The notes beneath the pieces are model-generated. The model worked only from the letters and a program-made list of their open reading frames with translations, was not told where the DNA came from and searched no databases. A program made the position numbers and the translations under genes. A DNA stretch of 64,000 nt from Bordetella parapertussis (GTDB lineage Bacteria > Bacteroidota > Bacteroidia > Chitinophagales > Chitinophagaceae), in contig CALQJX020000012.1 in the NCBI GenBank assembly GCA_943331005.2, forward strand, positions 61,051-125,050. Direction: 5' to 3'. Positions 28,163 to 37,655 of this stretch are shown here, one piece after another; position 1 is the stretch's first letter, and the number at the start of each line of letters is the position of its first letter.

Positions 28163-30415
28163 TTACAACTTGAATTCGGGGAAATACTGTTTGGAGATAG
28201 CTTCATACTTAGCGGCCTCAGCCATATTGCCCAGTGCCTTGTAAGAAAGGGCCAGGAAAGGGATATCTTTCACATTACCGGGATCGAGCTGCAGCGATTT
28301 AGTGATCATCTGTATAGTGGCATCATACTGCTTCATCTGGTAATAGCAGTGCCCCAGATTGGAATACCCGTTCACATAACCGGGATTGGCTGCTACCAGC
28401 TGCTTGAAGATCTCTACCGCCTGCGGATACTTGCCTGTGTTCAGATACACAGCACCCAGGTTGTTGGCAGCGTTCACATCAGAAGGATTGAGTGCCAGCA
28501 CCTTATTGAAGTACGGTTCTGCTTCGGTAAACTTATTCACGAAGTAGTAAGATAAACCAAGCTGCATGTATGCCTCGGCATAATCGGGACTTATGGCCAG
28601 ACATTGATTGAGGTAAACAATTGCAGAGTCGAACTGCTTGATGCGAGAAAAGCAGGCACCCAGATTGCAGTATGCCTGCACAAAATCGGCCTTTATCTGA
28701 ATAGCCAGTTTGTAGGCAGCAATAGCCTCCGGTATATGATCTGTACGCAGGTAAACCGTACCCAGATTATTGGCAGCGATAGACTGATAAGGGCTCTGCG
28801 AAATAGCCGTCTTGAAAGATATTTCGGCAGAATCGTAACGCAGCATGTTGAGGTAGGCAGTACCCAGTTCAGTATAAGCATCTGTATACTTGGGGAATAT
28901 CTCTATTGCCTTTCTGAGATGAGCAACACTTGCCTGCAGTATTTCCTTACGTTTCAGGGTATCTTTCTCCAGCGGCAGTACATTCTCTACCAGCTCATTG
29001 CCTACATAGTAGTTGAGCCTGCCATTATCGGGCGATTTTTCCAGATCTTTAGTGAACAGTGTGCTGTTGTCTATCCACTCGGCATTGCGGGCAAAAGTGA
29101 GGTAAGAGAACAGCACACAAACCACGGTAAGCGCACCTACTGCTACTTTGTTCTTCAGGAAGCCCGCCATATCCACACTACCCTTCAGCAACCATTTTTC
29201 TATAGCCAGCGCTGCCAGCAGGCAGAAACCTGCAGATGCAAAGAACAGAAAACGCTCGCCCATAGCAGAACCCATGAGGAAGAAGATATTGGAGAACAGT
29301 GCTATTGTAGCCAGATAGAACAATATACCAAATGCCCAAGGGTCTTTGCGATTGCGTACCAGGCGCAGCAAGCCCACCACTCCGGCAGCAACATAGATCA
29401 CTATGGTAAGCAGCACCCATATATCAGCAAAGCTCTTGTAGGGAATACTTCTGAAACCATAATCGTCTATGAGCGGATGCGGTATGATGAGCAGTTTCAC
29501 ATACATACCCATTGTATAAAGGGCAGTAGCAATTCTGGATGCCATATCGGGCGCACCTACCAGCGCATTATCTATAAACTCTACAGCCGTGGTGCTGGCA
29601 CCATAATCGCTGAGGATCTTGTGACGGATGAGGAGATAAATGCCTGTAACCACTACCGACCCTGCAGTCATGAAAATAGCCTTCTTACGGTCGTCATTGA
29701 GATAAAGGAAGAACACCAGCGGAATGATACCGAGGAAGGTAACCACCGTTTCTTTGGACAGATAAGAGAGGAATAATGCCACCAGCCCTGCGGCCAACTG
29801 CCATGCCTTGCTGCTCTTCATATAATCGGCAAAGAGGTTCATGGCAAGGAAAGCAAAAAGGAAGCAGAAGATCTCGTCCAGACTCTTGATATTGGCCACT
29901 ACTTCGGTATGGATGGGGTGCACCGCAAACAGCAATGCAGCTATAAATGCCACCACCGTCTTTGTGCCCTCGAACAGCTTATCTAAAAAGAGGAAAAGAA
30001 GAATGACGCAAATAGAGAAGAACAGGATATTGAAAAAATGACCCACCGCCGGATTGAGCCCGAACATACCTACCTCTGTGGCAAACATCACCAGCGAGAG
30101 GGGACGGTAGTTTTCATTCTTCAGATAGCCGAAGCCTTTGAGACGGGGTGTTTTGAAGAGCTCACCTATGCCGCCAAAACCCTGATTCACGATGGTGTTC
30201 TTGGAGTAGACCATGGAGTCATCCAGCACAAAACCGTTCTGCAGCGTGTTGAAATAAATGACGAACGTAATGAGGCCCAGCAGCAGGCATAATTTCATTT
30301 TCAGGGATAGTCCGAAAGACGTACCCTCTTTCTTTGGCAGATCGGTCTTTACCTGCGGTGCAGCTGCAGGTGCCTGTACCGGCTGGGGATTCCTGACTTG
30401 TTGCTTCTTAGACAT
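28163..30415 (-). CDS. Polytopic membrane protein with C-terminal TPR repeats
   Basis: 750 residues. After a cytoplasmic Lys/Pro/Ala-rich N-terminus there are about ten to twelve transmembrane helices (about 45-450) of the GT-C or PMT/TMTC type: NGFVLDDSMVYSKN contains the acidic first-loop residues typical of such enzymes, and PIHTEVVANIKSLDE follows a second helix. The last 270 residues are seven or so TPR units (YTDAYTELGTAYLNM, ADFVQAYCNLGACF, SDVNAANNLGAVYL). The ATG at 30415 (MSKKQQ) is chosen; the upstream extension crosses the divergent promoter. By analogy with TMTC proteins it may mannosylate exported proteins, but this is inference. Confidence 0.85.
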   Translation of the reverse strand: MSKKQQVRNPQPVQAPAAAPQVKTDLPKKEGTSFGLSLKMKLCLLLGLITFVIYFNTLQNGFVLDDSMVYSKNTIVNQGFGGIGELFKTPRLKGFGYLKNENYRPLSLVMFATEVGMFGLNPAVGHFFNILFFSICVILLFLFLDKLFEGTKTVVAFIAALLFAVHPIHTEVVANIKSLDEIFCFLFAFLAMNLFADYMKSSKAWQLAAGLVALFLSYLSKETVVTFLGIIPLVFFLYLNDDRKKAIFMTAGSVVVTGIYLLIRHKILSDYGASTTAVEFIDNALVGAPDMASRIATALYTMGMYVKLLIIPHPLIDDYGFRSIPYKSFADIWVLLTIVIYVAAGVVGLLRLVRNRKDPWAFGILFYLATIALFSNIFFLMGSAMGERFLFFASAGFCLLAALAIEKWLLKGSVDMAGFLKNKVAVGALTVVCVLFSYLTFARNAEWIDNSTLFTKDLEKSPDNGRLNYYVGNELVENVLPLEKDTLKRKEILQASVAHLRKAIEIFPKYTDAYTELGTAYLNMLRYDSAEISFKTAISQSPYQSIAANNLGTVYLRTDHIPEAIAAYKLAIQIKADFVQAYCNLGACFSRIKQFDSAIVYLNQCLAISPDYAEAYMQLGLSYYFVNKFTEAEPYFNKVLALNPSDVNAANNLGAVYLNTGKYPQAVEIFKQLVAANPGYVNGYSNLGHCYYQMKQYDATIQMITKSLQLDPGNVKDIPFLALSYKALGNMAEAAKYEAISKQYFPEFKL

Positions 30416-30441
30416 ATGTAGTATTACTTGTAATAGAGGTT

Positions 30442-30449
30442 TGAAAGTA
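30442..30449 (-). promoter_or_regulatory. Probable -7 element (TACTTTCA) of the TPR membrane protein gene
   Basis: A near match to TAnnTTTG on the minus strand, 26 bases before the start codon. Confidence 0.3.
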
Positions 30450-30514
30450 CCATTTTTTTCGGTCTTTTTAATAGCCTGCCCCTGCCACAACTACCTGAAT
30501 AGGGAACATTGCAT

Positions 30515-30522
30515 TAATTTAG
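30515..30522 (+). promoter_or_regulatory. Probable -7 element (TAATTTAG) of the Rieske gene
   Basis: Seven of eight matches to TAnnTTTG, 28 bases before the TTG start codon used here. Confidence 0.35.
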
Positions 30523-30550
30523 CTGCCAATCACACATCAATATCTTTTCA

Positions 30551-30916
30551 TTGAGTTCCGAACAGCAAGAGCACCAGCACAGTATAGGCCTTACGTGGCA
30601 TAAAGCAGGGCAATTTACTAAGTCTTCCATGCCCGAACAAACACTGCATGAAACAGAGATCTATGGTAAAAAAATAGGGCTGCTGAAAAAAGGAGACCAT
30701 GTGTATGCATTCACTGCAAAATGCCCGCATGCCGGCGCACCTCTATGCAGTGGCTGGCTGGATGCACAGGGGCGCATTGTTTGCCCCGACCATAAATACC
30801 GCTTCGACCCCGCCAACGGACGTAACACCAGCGGAGAAGGCTACAAATTATTTACCTACCCGGTAAGCATCAGAGAAGATGAGATATGGGTAGGGCTCAT
30901 GAACCAGCATTCCTGA
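30551..30916 (+). CDS. Rieske [2Fe-2S] domain protein
   Basis: 121 residues comprising a single soluble Rieske domain with both ligand pairs intact: CPHAGAPL (Cys58, His60) and CPDHKYRF (Cys78, His81). It resembles the ferredoxin-like or NirD-type Rieske proteins that pass electrons to oxygenases or reductases. No signal peptide is present. The start is TTG at 30551; an ATG at codon 27 (30629) would still keep the whole domain, so the N-terminus is uncertain. It lies 15 bases before the LD-carboxypeptidase gene. No oxygenase partner is in the window. Confidence 0.88.
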   Translation: MSSEQQEHQHSIGLTWHKAGQFTKSSMPEQTLHETEIYGKKIGLLKKGDHVYAFTAKCPHAGAPLCSGWLDAQGRIVCPDHKYRFDPANGRNTSGEGYKLFTYPVSIREDEIWVGLMNQHS

Positions 30917-30931
30917 ATCTAAACTATACCA

Positions 30932-31840
30932 ATGCGAACACCATATCTGCAAAAAGGCTCTGTTATAGGTATCACCTGCCCATCGGGGTATGTAGCTGCC
31001 ACCCGCACCACCCATGCTATAAAAGTGCTGCAGGAATGGGGCTTTGTGGTGAAGACCGGCAATACCGTAGGCAAGGAACATTTCTACTTTGCAGGCACCG
31101 ACGAAGAACGACTGGCTGACCTGCAACAGATGCTGGACGACCCCGGAATAGATGCTATACTGATGGGGCGTGGCGGCTATGGCATGAGCCGCATTATAGA
31201 CGAGCTGGACTTTACCGCCTTCTGCCGCCAACCAAAGTGGATATGCGGGTTTAGCGATATTACCGTATTACATAGCCACATTCAAGCGCAATATGGCATA
31301 CCAACCCTGCATAGCCCCATGTGTGGTGCCTTCAAACCCGAAACGGAACAGGAAGACTATCTGCTCTCTTTCCGCAGGGCACTTACCGGAGCACCTTTGT
31401 TGTATACCACACCTGCCGCTACTTACAACAGAACAGGTGAGGCGGAAGCCATACTAACCGGTGGCAACCTTGCCATCCTGGCACACCTTACCGGCTCGGC
31501 ATCGGAGGCTGATACGGATGGTAAGATCTTGTTTATAGAAGACATAGGTGAGCACCTGTACAATGCCGACCGACTGATGCTGAACCTGAAACGCGCCGGC
31601 AAACTGGATAAACTGGCCGCACTGGTGGTAGGTAGCTTCACCGACATGCAGGATACAGAACGTCCCTTCGGCCAGACCATAGAGCAGCTAATCTTCGACA
31701 AGGTGAAAGAATACAGTTATCCGGTGTGTTTTGGTTTCCCTACCGGCCATCAGGACATAAACTATACGCTGGCACTGGGCGAAAAGCATACCCTAAAGGT
31801 GACGAAAGGAGGCGCGACAATGGAATTAGTAATCAAGTAG
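30932..31840 (+). CDS. LD-carboxypeptidase, peptidase family S66
   Basis: A 302-residue serine peptidase of family S66, which removes the terminal D-Ala from murein tetrapeptides during cell-wall recycling. The catalytic residues are in place: Ser108 in CGFSDITVLH, Glu203 in LFIEDIGE and His273 in PTGHQDIN. It lacks a signal peptide, as expected for the cytoplasmic LdcA type. It is the second gene of a two-gene operon with the Rieske protein, and a good terminator follows at 31864. Confidence 0.95.
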   Translation: MRTPYLQKGSVIGITCPSGYVAATRTTHAIKVLQEWGFVVKTGNTVGKEHFYFAGTDEERLADLQQMLDDPGIDAILMGRGGYGMSRIIDELDFTAFCRQPKWICGFSDITVLHSHIQAQYGIPTLHSPMCGAFKPETEQEDYLLSFRRALTGAPLLYTTPAATYNRTGEAEAILTGGNLAILAHLTGSASEADTDGKILFIEDIGEHLYNADRLMLNLKRAGKLDKLAALVVGSFTDMQDTERPFGQTIEQLIFDKVKEYSYPVCFGFPTGHQDINYTLALGEKHTLKVTKGGATMELVIK

Positions 31841-31863
31841 CTAAAACTTCAGTTACAACGAAA

Positions 31864-31890
31864 AAGGAGCGCAAAATGCGCTCCTTCTTC
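31864..31890 (+). terminator. Terminator after the LD-carboxypeptidase gene
   Basis: A 10-bp stem (AAGGAGCGCA/TGCGCTCCTT) with an AAA loop, followed by a short CTTCTTCG tail. It also faces the end of the convergent formate dehydrogenase gene. Confidence 0.7.
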
Positions 31891-31909
31891 GTTTGGTATA
31901 TTGCAGCTG

Positions 31910-34705
31910 CTATACAGTTGCCTTTTGTTTCTTGAATTCGCCCTTGCTTTTTCTGATGCGGCAGGACACCACTTTATATTCAGGGCACAAAGCTTCTGAA
32001 TCGGATACGCTGCTGGTAATATTATTCAGCATGATCTCGGGGAAGTGGAAGGTACTGCTCAGTATACCCGGCTTCACCTCATCGGTAATTTTCGCCTTGA
32101 TATCTACCTTACCCCTTGGCGACTCCACACAAACCATATCACCATCGCTGATCAGGTTTTTCTGTGCATCCTCGGGGCTTATCAGCAATACATCTTCAGT
32201 TACTATAAGCGCATTGTTGGTTCGGCGGGTCATGGCGCCACAGTTGTAGTGCTCCAGTTCCCTGTTGGTAGTAATGATGTATGGATAGTCTTTCTCGTTC
32301 TGCGTAAGTTCTACAGACTTCTTGTAGTTGTTGTGTACAAACTTACCCTTGCCCCTTTTGAAGCTTTCGGTATGCAATATATCAGTACCCTTGCCTTCTT
32401 TGTTTACCGGCCATTGTTTGCCGTTCTCTCCCAACTCGTTCCATTTCACCCCTTCAAAGAATGGCACTATCCTCGATATCTCTTCCAGCACCCACTCAGG
32501 ATCATAAACAGCAGGCTGTTTGTAGCCCATGCGGTTCATAATATCCAGCATTACCTGACCATCGCTCTTGGTGCCGGCAATAGGCTCCACCGCAGCATTT
32601 ACCCTTTGAATCCTTCTTTCGCCGTTGGTAAACGTGCCGCTCTTCTCCAGGAACGAAGAAGCAGGCAGCACTACCGTAGCCAGCTTAGCGGTCTCGGTCA
32701 TAAAGAGCTCCTGTACCACAAACAACTCCAGTTTACTCAGAGCAGCAACAACATGATGCGTATTGGGATCTGTCTGCGCCATGTCTTCACCTATCACCCA
32801 CATTGCCTTCAGTTTGTCATCGAGGGCAGCATCATACATCTGCGGTATCTTGTACCCGTTATGATCCGATAGTTTGGCATTATAAAAGTCTTCGTATTTC
32901 TTGTGGAATACAGGATCTGACACTTCCATATACCCTGCTCCCTGATAAGGCTGACAACCCATATCTGCAGAGCCCTGTACATTGTTCTGTCCGCGCAGCG
33001 GATTCACACCCACACCAGGCCTGCCTATGTTTCCGGTTATCATTGCCAGGCTGGTGATCATCATAATAGTGAACGTACCCTGCGAATGCTCGGTAACACC
33101 CAGACCATGAAACTCCATAGCATTGGGCGCACTTGCGTAGGCTATCGCAGCATCGCGCACCAGCTTCCTGTCTACACCACAAATCTGCTCCAGCTCGTCT
33201 ATATTCTGCGAGAGTATCTCCTGTTTGAATTCTTCATACCCCTCTGTACGCTGGGCAATAAAGTCTTTGTCTTCCCTGCCCTCGCTGATGATGTAATACA
33301 ACATCATGTTCAGCACAGCCATATTAGTACCCGGGCGCAACTGCAGATGATAGGTGGCATACTTTGCCAGCTCTGTGCGGCGCGGATCTATGACGATAGA
33401 TATTTTACCACTCAGCGCTACCTGCTTCAGCTTGGCACCCGTAACCGGATGGCCGTCTGTAGGGTTGGCCCCTATCACCAAGATACAATCGGTCAGTTTC
33501 AGGTCTTTAATAGAATTGGTTGCGGCACCTGTACCAAATGTGCGCTGCATACCTATAGCAGTTGGCGAGTGGCACACACGGGCGCAACAGTCTATGTTGT
33601 TGGTACCCATTACCGCACGGATGAACTTCTGCATGAGATAGTTCTCCTCGTTGGTGCCGCGCGAAGATGAGATACCTGCTATAGAGTCGGGGCCATACTT
33701 GCCCTTTATCTCTGTAAGTTTATCAGCAATAAAATCATAGGCTTCTTCCCACGTAGCTTCTACCAGTTCACCATCTTTCCTGATGAGTGGTGTACGCAGC
33801 CTGTCCTTGTGATTATAGAACGAGAAGGCATAGCGGCCCTTCAGGCAGGTATGCCCCTGATTGGTCTCGGCGCTGTAAGGCGCCTGTATAGACTTGATCT
33901 TGCCACCCTTTACTGCCACTTCCAGATTGCAGCCCACACCGCAATAAGTGCATATGGTGCGAACTTTCTGATCAACCTGTATAGACTTAGACTCGAATAT
34001 ATCTGATATGGCCGATGTGGGGCAAGCCTGTGCACAGGCACCGCAGCTCACACAATCGCTTTGTTCGAATGTAGTTTCCAGACTCTTTATGATGTGTGCA
34101 TCAAAACCGCGACCACCCATACTCAGCACAAACTGCCCCTGCACCTCATCGCAGGCACGTACACAACGGAAACAGTTGATACACTTGGAGAAGTCTGATG
34201 TCATGTAGGCATGGCTCAGATCTTTCTTACGATCTAAGTGGGTCTTGCCTTCGGGGTAGCGCACATCGCGGATGCCCACCTTGGCAGCAACAGCCTGCAA
34301 TTCGCAGTTGTTGTTCACCTCACAGGTCAGGCAATCGAGCGGATGATCTGTAAGCACCAGTTCTACAATGTTTTTGCGTAGCTTCTGTATCCTGTCAGAC
34401 TCGGTATAGATATAAGAATTGGGCATTACCGGCGTATGGCAGGAAGCCATGGTCTTCACCGGTCCGTCCTTCACTAATGCCACATCTACACTGCACACCC
34501 TGCAGGAACCAAACGGATCGAGATTGGGGGCATCGCACAGTGTAGGTATAGCATCCTTGCCATGATGCCTGCGCATCAGGGTAAGGATCGTATCGCCGTC
34601 CTGTATCTCATAGGCATTGTCGTTGATGTAGGCTATTTTAGCCGTCACCTCCGGAGAAGAACCGCCTGAATTGGGTTTGCTCTCTACAAAAAATTGCTTG
34701 CTCAT
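31910..34705 (-). CDS. Formate dehydrogenase-like molybdopterin oxidoreductase, alpha subunit
   Basis: 931 residues. It opens with a NuoG-like electron-wire module: a [2Fe-2S] ferredoxin domain (Cys57, Cys68, Cys71, Cys89), the His/Cys3 cluster (HPLDCLTC...NNNC, 121-134) and a double [4Fe-4S] domain (CINCFRCVRAC 175-185, CVSCGACAQAC 218-228). The catalytic part begins CTYCGVGC (252-259) and ends with a molybdopterin-dinucleotide domain. The active-site position is Cys378 in ARVCHSPT, the Cys counterpart of the selenocysteine seen in some formate dehydrogenases. It would oxidise formate to CO2 or reduce CO2. No NuoE/F-like diaphorase subunit is adjacent, and HdrB/HdrC-like Fe-S genes lie upstream on the same strand. 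The start at 34705 is chosen over an extended frame. Confidence 0.93.
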   Translation of the reverse strand: MSKQFFVESKPNSGGSSPEVTAKIAYINDNAYEIQDGDTILTLMRRHHGKDAIPTLCDAPNLDPFGSCRVCSVDVALVKDGPVKTMASCHTPVMPNSYIYTESDRIQKLRKNIVELVLTDHPLDCLTCEVNNNCELQAVAAKVGIRDVRYPEGKTHLDRKKDLSHAYMTSDFSKCINCFRCVRACDEVQGQFVLSMGGRGFDAHIIKSLETTFEQSDCVSCGACAQACPTSAISDIFESKSIQVDQKVRTICTYCGVGCNLEVAVKGGKIKSIQAPYSAETNQGHTCLKGRYAFSFYNHKDRLRTPLIRKDGELVEATWEEAYDFIADKLTEIKGKYGPDSIAGISSSRGTNEENYLMQKFIRAVMGTNNIDCCARVCHSPTAIGMQRTFGTGAATNSIKDLKLTDCILVIGANPTDGHPVTGAKLKQVALSGKISIVIDPRRTELAKYATYHLQLRPGTNMAVLNMMLYYIISEGREDKDFIAQRTEGYEEFKQEILSQNIDELEQICGVDRKLVRDAAIAYASAPNAMEFHGLGVTEHSQGTFTIMMITSLAMITGNIGRPGVGVNPLRGQNNVQGSADMGCQPYQGAGYMEVSDPVFHKKYEDFYNAKLSDHNGYKIPQMYDAALDDKLKAMWVIGEDMAQTDPNTHHVVAALSKLELFVVQELFMTETAKLATVVLPASSFLEKSGTFTNGERRIQRVNAAVEPIAGTKSDGQVMLDIMNRMGYKQPAVYDPEWVLEEISRIVPFFEGVKWNELGENGKQWPVNKEGKGTDILHTESFKRGKGKFVHNNYKKSVELTQNEKDYPYIITTNRELEHYNCGAMTRRTNNALIVTEDVLLISPEDAQKNLISDGDMVCVESPRGKVDIKAKITDEVKPGILSSTFHFPEIMLNNITSSVSDSEALCPEYKVVSCRIRKSKGEFKKQKATV

Positions 34706-34980
34706 GATCTCGTGTTTTGAGACAGGATTTCCTGCCGGTTCGATTTCTTGACAATAAAACACACTTATGGCTATACAAGCCATTTCGCTTCAATATCAAA
34801 TATAACTAATTCGGCAGAATAATTGCCAGGGCAGGAGAAATTACAGTAATAAGTGCCCCAGTGTATCGGAACCGGATTTATCCCTGAGCTATGTGGATCA
34901 CCTGGCATTTTTGTGAAAGAGCCTGTGAAATTTCTTTGAGCAATGAACAAAAATGAAGCAAGTCTTTGCTAAAAAATAAA
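34706..34980. other. Upstream region of the formate dehydrogenase-like gene
   Basis: This is AT-rich non-coding sequence. I see no clear TAnnTTTG site, riboswitch or small gene. The promoter of the formate dehydrogenase-like gene presumably lies here. Confidence 0.5.
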
Positions 34981-35005
34981 AAAACGCGGATTGCCGCGTT
35001 TTTCA
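34981..35005 (-). terminator. Terminator of the CoA-binding protein gene
   Basis: Read on the minus strand, a 9-bp stem (AAAACGCGG/CCGCGTTTT) runs into TTTTTTTATTTTT. It separates the gene from the formate dehydrogenase-like gene and argues against one long transcript. Confidence 0.85.
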
Positions 35006-35017
35006 AAGTTAATATGA

Positions 35018-35380
35018 TCAATACTGCCCCGTACCCAGCATTACCAGCGTACAGGCTTCTTTTACTTTTATTCCCCGCCATGCTGCCAGCTCCTCCAGTT
35101 CGGTGTTCTCTGTACCCGGATTGAATATGATACGGCGCGGACTGAGTGAAAAAATATAGTCGTAATAGGCCTTCTGATGATCGGGATTCAGATACAGGGT
35201 CACTGTATCTATCTCTTCCGTTTCCGGAGGGGTGGTCAGTATCTCCATACCATTCACCACGCCTGCTTTCTTGCCTACAGCTACTACTGCGTGGCCATGG
35301 TCCTGCAACCTCAACATAGCCATATTGCTGTACCTGGATGGGTTATCGGACGCTCCCAGCACCAATGTTTTGTTTTTCAT
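35018..35380 (-). CDS. CoA-binding domain protein
   Basis: 120 residues comprising a single Rossmann-like CoA-binding domain: KNKTLVLGASDNPSRYSNMA at the N-terminus and IIFNPGTENTELEELAA near the C-terminus, as in the YccU/HcgF-type CoA_binding_2 family. The biochemical role of stand-alone members is not settled. The ATG at 35380 is preferred to a TTG- or ATG-extended start. It follows the HdrB-like gene by 82 bases on the same strand and precedes a strong terminator. Confidence 0.88.
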   Translation of the reverse strand: MKNKTLVLGASDNPSRYSNMAMLRLQDHGHAVVAVGKKAGVVNGMEILTTPPETEEIDTVTLYLNPDHQKAYYDYIFSLSPRRIIFNPGTENTELEELAAWRGIKVKEACTLVMLGTGQY

Positions 35381-35462
35381 ACAGAACAGATTTATATACA
35401 CACTAAGTTACCAAACACGGTGTATAGGGAATGTGAAAATTGTCTTGGATGATACTCAATAA

Positions 35463-36239
35463 TTACAACGACATTGCCACCATTTCTGCAATATCCAGCA
35501 CCTTCACGTTTTCTTCCTGTTCCTTGTTTTTCACCCCATCGGTAAGCATGGTAGTACAGAACGGACAGTTGGCCGCTATGATAGTAGCACCGGTTTCCAG
35601 TGCCTGCTCTGCCCTGTCGAAGTTGATACGGGTAGAACCCTGTTCTTCTTCTTTGAACATCTGCGCACCACCGGCACCACAACACATACCATTGCTGCGG
35701 CAACGTTTCATTTCTATGAGTTCAGAGTCGAATGCCTGCAGCACTTCACGGGGAGCCTCGTATATACCATTGCCCCTGCCCAGGTAACAGCTGTCGTGAT
35801 AAGTGATCTTTTTGCCCTTGAACGCACCACCATCCTTCAGTACCACCTTGCCTTCGTTGATAAGCTGCTGCAGGAAAGTAGTATGGTGCATCACCTCATA
35901 GTTACCGCCCAGTTTCGGATATTCGTTCTTGAACACATTGAAGCAATGCGGGCATATGGTCACCACCTTTTTGATGCCATAGGCATTCAGGGTATTGATG
36001 TTATTATAAGCCATCATCTGGAACAGGAACTCATTGCCCGCCCTGCGCGCAGGGTCGCCGGTACACATTTCTTCCTTGCCCAGTATCGCGAACTTCACAC
36101 CCACCTTATCCAGTATCTGTGTAAATGCACGTGTGATGCGTTGCGCCCTCTGATCGAAAGAACCTGCACATCCCACCCAGAACAATACTTCCGGCATTTC
36201 GCCATTCGCGGCATATTCTGCCATGCTTTTTATAGACAT
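35463..36239 (-). CDS. HdrB-like Fe-S protein with CCG domains
   Basis: A 258-residue cytoplasmic protein with two cysteine-rich CCG-type domains, as in heterodisulfide reductase subunit B, GlpC and lactate-utilisation LldE. Motifs are GCAGSFD and TICPHCFN in the first, then YHDSCYLGRGN, MCCGAGGAQMF and NCPFC in the second. These ligate unusual [4Fe-4S] clusters and carry electrons to or from thiols or quinones. It follows the HdrC-like gene by 72 bases on the same strand, and together they make a complete HdrC/HdrB-like pair. Confidence 0.92.
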   Translation of the reverse strand: MSIKSMAEYAANGEMPEVLFWVGCAGSFDQRAQRITRAFTQILDKVGVKFAILGKEEMCTGDPARRAGNEFLFQMMAYNNINTLNAYGIKKVVTICPHCFNVFKNEYPKLGGNYEVMHHTTFLQQLINEGKVVLKDGGAFKGKKITYHDSCYLGRGNGIYEAPREVLQAFDSELIEMKRCRSNGMCCGAGGAQMFKEEEQGSTRINFDRAEQALETGATIIAANCPFCTTMLTDGVKNKEQEENVKVLDIAEMVAMSL

Positions 36240-36311
36240 CCTTATCAGTATTATTTGATAAACTACTCTCTTTATTTGTTGTTATTATTCCCTTCGCTCA
36301 CAAACGGCCTA

Positions 36312-37628
36312 CTATCCGTTTACCCATGCATCCCTGTCATCAGGGCTGAACTTCCATGGCGCCATGTTGTTCTCTATGTTGCCGAACATCAGGTTCCACT
36401 CGCCGGGTGCACTGCTTTCTTCCATCACCAGATTTCTGCGCAGCTGCATTATAATATCGAGCGGATCTATAGATACCGGACAAGCCTCTACACATGCCTG
36501 GCAAGTAGTGCAGGCACGCAGCTCTTCTACAGATATATAACCATGCAGCAGCGACTTGCCGTCATCCACAAATTCGCCATTGGCATTTATGTTCTTGCCC
36601 ACTTCTTCCATCCTGTCGCGGGTATCCATCATTATCTTTCTTGGCGACAGTTTCTTATCTGTAAGGTTTGCCGGACAAACCGATGAACACCTTCCGCACT
36701 CTGTGCAGGAATAAGCATCCAGCAGGTTCTTCCAGCTCAGGTCCATGATGTCTTTAGCACCAAAACGGGGAGGTGCAGCGGCATCGCCGGTAATTGCAGG
36801 TGCCTTGTCGGGCTCCATCATATACAGTACCTCGTTCTGTATCTCCTTCATATTGCGGGCCTCGCCCTGAGGCACCAGCTTGGCATAAAAAGCATTGGGG
36901 AATGCCAGTATCACGTGCAGGTGCTTGGAATAAGGCAGGTAGTTAAGGAACAAGAAAACACCTATTATATGCAACCACCAACAGGTGCGCTCTATAGCTA
37001 CCGCCGCTCCTATAGACACACCCGAGAACATACCCTTGAGATGGCCCGATATCCAGAATGGTTCTGTTTTGGTGTAATGTTCTGGACGGAAATCTTGCAA
37101 ATAAAGGTCTGCAGCATTCATTAACAGAAAGAGCGACATCAGCACCACTTCGGTTACCAGTATCAGGTTGGCATCATTGCGTGGCCAGCCTTCCAGCTCC
37201 GGCATATTCAGGCGGCGTATCTTCAGTACATTCCTGCGAATGTAGAATACCACACAACCCAGCAATACCAGCGCAGCCAACACCTCGAAGAAGCCTACCA
37301 GAAAAGAATAAAGACCACCCAGCATAGGCGCAAATATTCTGTGGGCCCCGGAAACTCCATCTATGAAGATCTCCAGTATCTCTATGTTGATGATGATAAA
37401 ACCTGCATAGACCACCAGGTGCAGCAGTGCCGGTATAGGCTTTTTGAACATTTTTTTCTGCCCCATAGCCAGCAGCACCATGTTGCGCCAGCGCTGGTCT
37501 TTGTTATCGGTCAGGTCTTCGTCGCGGCCCAGTAATACATTGCGGCGCATTTCCTTCACCTTCTTTGCAAAAAAGTAAACTGCCGCAACTGCGCAGATAA
37601 TAAATAAAATTTGTTGTGCTATATGCAT
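36312..37628 (-). CDS. HdrC/GlpC-like membrane Fe-S protein
   Basis: 438 residues. About five to six transmembrane helices lie between residues 1 and 245, of the NarI/HdrE type that may bind haem b and exchange electrons with menaquinone. A cytoplasmic region follows with two [4Fe-4S] ferredoxin motifs, CTECGRCSSVCP and CTTCQACVEACP. This layout matches HdrDE- or DsrMK-type membrane redox proteins in which the partner (HdrB-like, next gene) supplies the CCG domains. A TACTTTCG promoter lies 19 bases upstream. The physiological electron donor is unknown; the formate dehydrogenase-like enzyme downstream is a candidate. Confidence 0.92.
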   Translation of the reverse strand: MHIAQQILFIICAVAAVYFFAKKVKEMRRNVLLGRDEDLTDNKDQRWRNMVLLAMGQKKMFKKPIPALLHLVVYAGFIIINIEILEIFIDGVSGAHRIFAPMLGGLYSFLVGFFEVLAALVLLGCVVFYIRRNVLKIRRLNMPELEGWPRNDANLILVTEVVLMSLFLLMNAADLYLQDFRPEHYTKTEPFWISGHLKGMFSGVSIGAAVAIERTCWWLHIIGVFLFLNYLPYSKHLHVILAFPNAFYAKLVPQGEARNMKEIQNEVLYMMEPDKAPAITGDAAAPPRFGAKDIMDLSWKNLLDAYSCTECGRCSSVCPANLTDKKLSPRKIMMDTRDRMEEVGKNINANGEFVDDGKSLLHGYISVEELRACTTCQACVEACPVSIDPLDIIMQLRRNLVMEESSAPGEWNLMFGNIENNMAPWKFSPDDRDAWVNG

Positions 37629-37647
37629 CAGCCAGCCAATTTTAGCC

Positions 37648-37655
37648 CGAAAGTA
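37648..37655 (-). promoter_or_regulatory. -7 promoter element (TACTTTCG) of the Hdr-like operon
   Basis: Seven of eight matches to TAnnTTTG on the minus strand, 19 bases before the first gene of the redox cluster. Confidence 0.45.

Noticed and set aside
28604..29776. 390-codon open frame on the plus strand
   Set aside because: It lies wholly antisense to the TPR membrane protein, whose family features are certain; the frame is a by-product of biased codon use, with Cys/His/Tyr-rich composition.
35796..36686. 296-codon open frame on the plus strand
   Set aside because: Antisense across two Fe-S protein genes and their gap; no protein-like features.
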